Shown in pieces: positions 58,722 to 64,000 of a stretch of DNA of 64,000 bases; positions within the stretch are counted from its first letter, which is position 1, and each line of letters starts with the position of its first letter. Location: positions 2,790,501 through 2,854,500 of the forward strand of contig OX485805.1 in the NCBI GenBank assembly GCA_950295325.1, given 5' to 3'. Position numbers and translations under genes: made by a program. This stretch comes from Polytrichum commune (taxonomy: Eukaryota; Streptophyta; Polytrichopsida; Polytrichales; Polytrichaceae). The notes beneath the pieces are model-generated. The model did not search any database. It had not been told where the DNA came from and was given only the letters and a program-made list of their open reading frames with translations.

Positions 58722-60520
58722 GGGACTCTATATTTCGAGAATAGTAATAATATTCAATAAAAGGATGTCTTGTTGATTAACTTCAGTATAAGAATTCTTT
58801 TTCTTCTCAAAGGTGGGATTCAAATGCAATTGGGGCAATATACCAATTGGCCACAAATTCTCATGAAACTTTGCCAAGAAATACTTGTGAATCCCTCAAT
58901 TATCGCAATAAGTTGTGAAACGCAATTAACAAAACCGAAACATCGAGATATGGGGAGAATTCATATGCTTGTAATACCTTAAACAACATTACGGATTAAT
59001 TCAATCCCTCCACACATAGGTCTAAGCTTGTATTAAAACAAAATGCATGGGTATGTGTTGAATGTACATCCCTCTTGTACATTAAACAACCTTTCGGATC
59101 CATCCAATCCTTCCACACATAGGCCTCAGCTTGTATTATCGCTTATAAGTAGTAGCAAACTTGTTTATATTTGGAGTTTTCTTTCGGTGGTGAGTTGTGT
59201 TTAGGACTCGATTATAGAATACCAATATACAATCTTCAAAACCTTTCATCAAAAGTATATGTTTAAAGCAAATGGTTTAAAGCCAAAGAAAGATTTAAAA
59301 AAATGAAAGGTAAGGTTACCCCTAAATTTGCTTCACATTTGAAATGTTTATGGTTTTATTTTACAAAATTTAAAGGTAGTCATATAGTTTTGAATTACTT
59401 CCACTTAAGGCTACACATGTATTGGGAGTTATTCAGTTAACCATGCGTACCGTATGTCGTTGTGTTTGTTCAGGGGTGGGCGGTTATAGGGTATAGGGTA
59501 TAGGGTATAGGGTATAGTGTTTAGGGTTTAGGGTTTAGGATTTAGGGTACCACGTACGAACTAATGAGAGTATCCCCCTTCTGTCACCAACTTAAAATTG
59601 CTTGCCTTTATAATATTTGGATACCCTACCCTCCCCTTCTCTCCATTATGGTTTGTTGGGCTCATAATGTTACTTAGAACAACAACTGCTATTGTTTGAG
59701 TCAATATTGTAGATAATGTACATGGGGTATTAAAAATTGTTTTTTGTCTCACGTATAGTACATTAAGAATGCTAGTATTATTATTTTTGAAATAAATGTT
59801 GATGTATTGAAGGGGGCCCTAAAGTTAAGAGAGGAAATTGAGAATATTGATTTTAAAGCAACCCATAGTGCCTATGACAATAGATGTGCTATTTTCATGG
59901 CATCTAGGCGCTCAAAGTTTGTGTACGTATTAGTATAATTATGTATAGGTGTGTAAAAGTGGGTAAATTAAACGGGTTGGATGGTAGGGTGGTGGCAAAT
60001 GTAATTACTAGTTTAAATGCTAGATGAGAGGAGATAACATGATATTGGAGTGAATATCATTACATCGTATGCAAAACAATAAAATAGATGCTAGTTTAAT
60101 TTTGAATGACACGTATTTTTATACTCCATGTACTATTGTTGTTGTTGTGGTTGATGTTTCACACGACACTATAATTTTCTGTCTCCTAGTTCTACAATGA
60201 CCTCTCAATATTAGGTACTTCAATATTATAAACCACCCCTCAACAATGTTCAATGCTCATATATTATTAGCCTATTTTCTTTGTTGTCCACCATAAATAC
60301 GTAGATGCCTTTTGCTTTGTCATTATGTGGACTCATCGTCTATGCATGTTGTCCACTATGAATACACATTCCATTGTAAGGCTGGCACACGGAATGTAGT
60401 AATGTTAGGTTTTTATTTATAGGACGTAGATGGTGGCTAGTATCCTATGTTGGAAAACGGATCCAAGGGAAACGATCAGTACTTAAGGGGACACCCCTCC
60501 ACCAAGGGACTCTTTTTGCA
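58722..60520. other. Central non-coding part of the large element
   Basis: No gene is recognised on either strand. Holds the interstitial telomere-like tract at 59.48-59.55 kb and otherwise AT-rich sequence. Confidence 0.5.
59484..59549 (+). repeat. Interstitial telomere-like repeats
   Basis: Four to five TATAGGG units followed by TTTAGGG units (one TTTAGGA), i.e. the Arabidopsis-type plant telomere motif and a one-base variant, in direct tandem. Confidence 0.88.
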
Positions 60521-60528
60521 TCTCAGAT

Positions 60529-60760
60529 GTGGGTTGCGCTGCTTGGACCCTTGTAGTGTTCTGGATGTTTATTTCGTGCAGGTACAGATCCTATTGCAAT
60601 GGACCTTTTATACCCTAAACACTAAATTCCAAGCCATAAACCCATTAGTGGAGCCAATTTTATGTGGATTGCACTGTCTGGATCCTTATAGTGATTGATT
60701 TTTGTTTATGGCAAGTATCGTTCCTGGTGAAATGGTCCTATTATGGCGCCGCAAATCACG
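60529..60760 (+). repeat. ~134-bp tandem duplication upstream of the 95-bp array
   Basis: TGTGGGTTGCGCTGCTTGGA at 60529 and TGTGGATTGCACTGTCTGGA at 60663, each followed by a CCTTGTAGTG/CCTTATAGTG block, then TTTAT and a diverged GG(A/T)CCT(T/A)TTAT segment. Non-coding. Confidence 0.65.
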
Positions 60761-60761
60761 G

Positions 60762-61169
60762 AGGTTTACGGACGTGCGTCCGTAAACCTTAAACCTCTTG
60801 CTTGGTTGGATATCTATTTCTGTGAGAATTGCACTTGAGCTATTTCATGTACATTGAGGTTTACGGACGCGCGTCCGTAAACCTTAAACCTCTTGCTTGA
60901 TTGGATATGTATTTTTGTGAGAATTATACTTGAGTTATTTCATTTACATTGAGGTTTACGGACGCGCGTCCGTAAACCTTAAACCTCTTGCTTGATTGGA
61001 TATCTATTGTTGTGAGAATTATACTTCAGCTATTTCATGTACATTAAGGTTTACGGACGCGCGTCCGTAAACCTTTAACCTCTTGCTTGATTGGATATCT
61101 ATTGCAGTGAGAATTATACTTGACCTATTTCATCTACATTGAGGTTTACGGACGCGCGTCCGTAAACTT
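60762..61169. repeat. 95-bp tandem array of palindromes upstream of the transposase gene
   Basis: Five copies starting at 60762, 60857, 60952, 61047 and 61142, exactly 95 bases apart. Each has AGGTTTACGGACG at the left and CGTCCGTAAACCT (or AAACTTT in the last) at the right, separated by a conserved spacer with CTCTTGCTTGATTGGATATC and TATTTCAT. The array lies 0.8-1.2 kb before the plus-strand gene. Confidence 0.95.
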
Positions 61170-61323
61170 TTGCACCTTTTTGTTCCATTGTTCGGTATTG
61201 CACCTGAGCTGACATCATGACCACTTGCCATGTATAGTATACCAACGAGACTGTATTGTCATGAAAATTTTCTGACTCACGTCCAGTAACCTAAACCTAT
61301 TTGTGCTAGTAATGAGGTACAGA

Positions 61324-61810
61324 GAGGTTTACGGACGCGCATCCGTAAACCTGCAAACCTTTGGTTCCATACTTTTCACTATGTGCCATGTAGAATATTA
61401 CATTGAGACTGTACGGTCAATGAAGGTATAAGATCCCTAAACCCTAAGCTTACATCACCCTATGTGTCATAGTATAATATTTTGACATTCATAATACACA
61501 GTAGGAACCTGGCACCTGGATATCTTGGTTTCCTAAACCTCTGTGTGTCTTGCACAACACTGACTTTTGACATTCGGATGTTTGCGGACGCACGTCCGTA
61601 TACCTATGTTGTATAGTTTGCGAAAACATTTGCGCATGATATTGACCTCTTTGACCACGAAGAGATTTACAGGTGCGCGCCCATAAAACTGTCATGTTTT
61701 TGTTGTCTGGACCTCTCCGCCGACTATGAACAAATAAAGACATATGTATGCGCGTGCTTGCACTGATAATGTTGTTACATGGAGATATACGTACGCGCGT
61801 TCGTATACCA
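61324..61810. repeat. Four further palindromes between the 95-bp array and the transposase gene
   Basis: Copies at 61324-61351 (one mismatch), 61580-61603 (GCGGACGCACGTCCGT), 61664-61690 (degenerate) and 61784-61810 (TATACGTACGCGCGTTCGTA, variant). They are less regular than the array and approach the start of the gene. Confidence 0.8.
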
Positions 61811-61948
61811 ATGTGTCTTTGTTTCCAGGCCATGAAATCCACTATTGTTGACATTGTGTTTCATTGACAATAAGCGTTAGGACTATCCATGACATTTATT
61901 GAATGGGATATTTTGACATATTCTTCATGTGGGTCACTTGTAGTGGCC

Positions 61949-64000
61949 ATGGATTCCAACGTCCGAGATAGTGCATTCGAGTTCTCTTCGGAAGCGTCAA
62001 GCTATGCTAGCGAATTTGAAGGTGTTATGGAACATGAAACTACAATTGGTGTCGCCAATGCAGAGGATGATTTCATACCAACATGTGAGGGTTATTCGCG
62101 GGAACAATGGATTGATCTTAATGTTGTCATAGTCAATGGATACGGCGTCCCCGTGGCCAATGGTGTTTGTAGGAACTCAAATCCTATGGACTGTATTGAT
62201 GCAAATCCCCTTGGGGAGGAAGATGTTGGGGTGTGCATTTTGAACTCCTTACATCCATTGGAAGTACCTCCTGGTTGGAGATTCTCTCTTCGTCGATGGC
62301 CGTTGCGAAGTGTTCTTCACGATGGTGTCAGCTTGTGGAATCATGCACGTCGTTTTGAGGAAATACAAAAGACTTTGTTCGCCACAATGCGTCCTAGACA
62401 AGGTCGGCGTAAATATGATTCCGTTCGCGTGCCCCGTGAACCCACGCAACGTCGTCGAGATCTAACATTGGGAGACACATCTATTAGGTCCGTAGCAACA
62501 AAGGATTGTTGTGCAAAAATGTGTTGCCAACTATTTCCCCGTGACAAAATCAAATCTTTGAGACAAGAGATGTGGCTTGCGGACTTTCGGATGCGATCTG
62601 CAAAGAAACTTGAAGTCCATCGCAACATGCACTTTGATGCCGAAGGTCGTAAGGTTGTGACCTTGGAAAATATAGAGGTATGCTGCACGGCATGGTACAT
62701 TATACATGCAGTTTCAAAGGCAGATTTTTATAGGTTCCGGAACTACTCGCTGCAAGGACGGCGTTCTCGGTTCCATGGCAACTCTGGTACAAAGAAGCCC
62801 AGGGAGGCAACACTCCAAGCAGCTGCAACACTATCAACCATCATTATGCCATTAGCAGATGCGATGCCACACAAAACACGGACTCTGCCGTCGGGGGAAA
62901 AGGTTGTCCAGATGGTTTTAGCTACAGGGACAAAATGGAAGAACATACTTATGGATGTTAATGAGGTTGGCGAAAAGGCTGGATGTGGGCCGATTTCGTT
63001 GTCAAAATTGAGTGTGATCAAGAATCAACAATTTGCAGAGTACATTACGAAGAGGCCTGGGGATAAGTTTGCCAGGTGTTCTGCTTGTGAAAAATACAAG
63101 GGCCTTCGAGATGCACATCCCATAGGGACTGAGTCGCACAATAGACATCAACGGAAATACATTGAGCATGTCAACAACCAAGAGGCACACCGTCAAGACT
63201 ACTACAAGAATCGCGCATTATCGATAATGAGGCCGAATGAGGTTTTGACAATCATTCATGACAAAATGGACCATGCGAAGACTGCGTGCCCTTGTTATGC
63301 ACGGAAAATAAAGGCTACAGATGGATATTTCAAGCTCCCAATATCTGTCACAGGTTCGTTGGTTTTCACATTTTTTTTGCGAACCCACATACTCATCGTT
63401 AAGAGTTACGGATGTACATCCGTAAGTGTTTGTTCATTTTCTTGGCCTGCTTGCGGAAAAATTGAATTTCCTTATTATAAATGATATTGGAATGTACTTC
63501 TCATTTGTATGTCTTAATTCAGGTATGATCGCACATGGCCATGTGGACGTCAAGTATGCACATTATGGCTTGGATTTCTATCCAGGCGACGCCAATCATA
63601 CCGTAGGGTCTTTTGCAAAACTTCTACGAGATCTTGAGAGTCCGCCAACATCATCCTCTCGCGCTCTTTTTGTTGGATGTGGAACAACACCGATTTATGA
63701 GGCTGTGCTAGAGGGGAAAGAAGTATGTCTATCGTCACTGCAAGAACCGCCTGAACAAACCGTTCTTGCTAAACCTTTGCCTCCAACTCTACATGTGCAA
63801 TTGAACAATTGTGCCAAAGACAACAAATGTCGATACGTGTTTTGTTTTTGGTCATTGCTCGTAGCCAAGGGCATTTTCAAAGAAGTGTTTGTGTCTTTTT
63901 TGATGGTTGGCCACACGCATGATGACATTGACGCTTCATTTGGACGTTGGAGTATGAAGTTGCACGAGGAGGATTTTCCGACGATTCCTCTTCTCATGAA
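61949..64000 (+). CDS. DDE-like transposase of the large element (DUF7869-type), 3' end outside window
   Basis: Exon 1 runs from an ATG in good context (GGCCATGG, 61949) to 63353; upstream in-frame Met at 61889 is possible. Exon 2 starts at 63523 after AATTCAG and runs off the window; the join is phase 1 (ACAG/GTTCGT). Exon 1 gives ~468 residues: an acidic start, a Cys-containing KDCCAKMCCQLF and a FARCSACEKYKG segment (possible zinc binding), then IIHDKMDHAKT, the place of the first acidic residue. Exon 2 has HVDVKYAHYGLDFYPGDANH, LPPTLHVQLNNCAKDNKCRY and VSFLMVGHTHDDIDASFGRW, the hallmark of a DDE/RNase H-like family found in large eukaryotic DNA transposons. The usual QLDNC is QLNNC here. 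No stop breaks the visible frame. Confidence 0.85.
63406..63425. repeat. Palindrome variant in the transposase intron
   Basis: TTACGGATGTACATCCGTAA, a perfect 20-base palindrome in which the GCGCGC-type centre has changed symmetrically to TGTACA; lies in intron 63354-63522. Confidence 0.92.

Noticed and set aside
1-64000. CRISPR arrays, bacterial operons, rRNA or intact tRNA genes
   Set aside because: Introns, families and repeats are eukaryotic; the short regular arrays here are palindrome tandem repeats without spacer diversity, and only tRNA-derived SINE boxes were seen.

Overview
This window reads as nuclear DNA of a land plant. It has spliced genes with GT/AG introns of about 70 to 1150 bases, plant-specific families (a phytepsin-type aspartic protease, a plant DHHC S-acyltransferase, a legume-lectin receptor kinase), a short interstitial tract of the plant telomere motif TTTAGGG, and plant-type MITEs. 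Fairly compact genes inside long repeat-rich intergenic DNA would suit a bryophyte or another seedless plant, but that is inference.

Layout. (1) 1-2221: last four coding exons of a phytepsin-like aspartic protease, plus strand. (2) 2222-28141: about 26 kb with no convincing host gene, made of small DNA transposons (a MITE family with TAAGGTATGTGGGCC ends, a Tourist-like MITE, a Stowaway MITE nested in a hAT-like element, a hAT MITE), tRNA-derived SINEs and tandem repeats. (3) 28142-33437: complete ten-exon protein S-acyltransferase, with a duplicated 5' leader at 27.26-27.93 kb. (4) 33.4-39.1 kb: repeats, a strong 100-bp hairpin and a broken PIF/Harbinger transposase. (5) 39138-41432: intact intronless L-type lectin receptor kinase. 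(6) 41.4-48.6 kb: repeats and a decayed hAT transposase. (7) 48.6-64 kb: a distinct region that I read as much of a very large, probably autonomous DNA transposon.

Region 7 is the main discovery. A minus-strand gene (coding exons 55183-53894, 53761-52442, 52205-50790 and probably 50449-49682, then 49589-49191 and 49040-48693) and a plus-strand gene (61949 to beyond 64000) diverge from a 5-6 kb central region. The plus gene resembles the DDE-like family with the motifs QLxNCxxxNK and GHTHDDID (DUF7869-type). The minus gene encodes a DGQHS (ParB-like) segment, an unrecognised long domain, a coiled coil and an FCP1/NIF-type HAD domain. About 23 copies of a palindrome with core ACGGACGCGCGTCCGT mark this region, and I noticed none elsewhere in the window. 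They sit in every recognised intron (one copy degenerate), in a 135-bp tandem array in the first intron of the minus gene, and in a 95-bp tandem array before the plus gene. Several variants change both arms symmetrically, so the two-fold symmetry seems to be maintained. I infer binding sites for an element-encoded dimer or a cruciform/hairpin function. The outer ends of the element are not in view.
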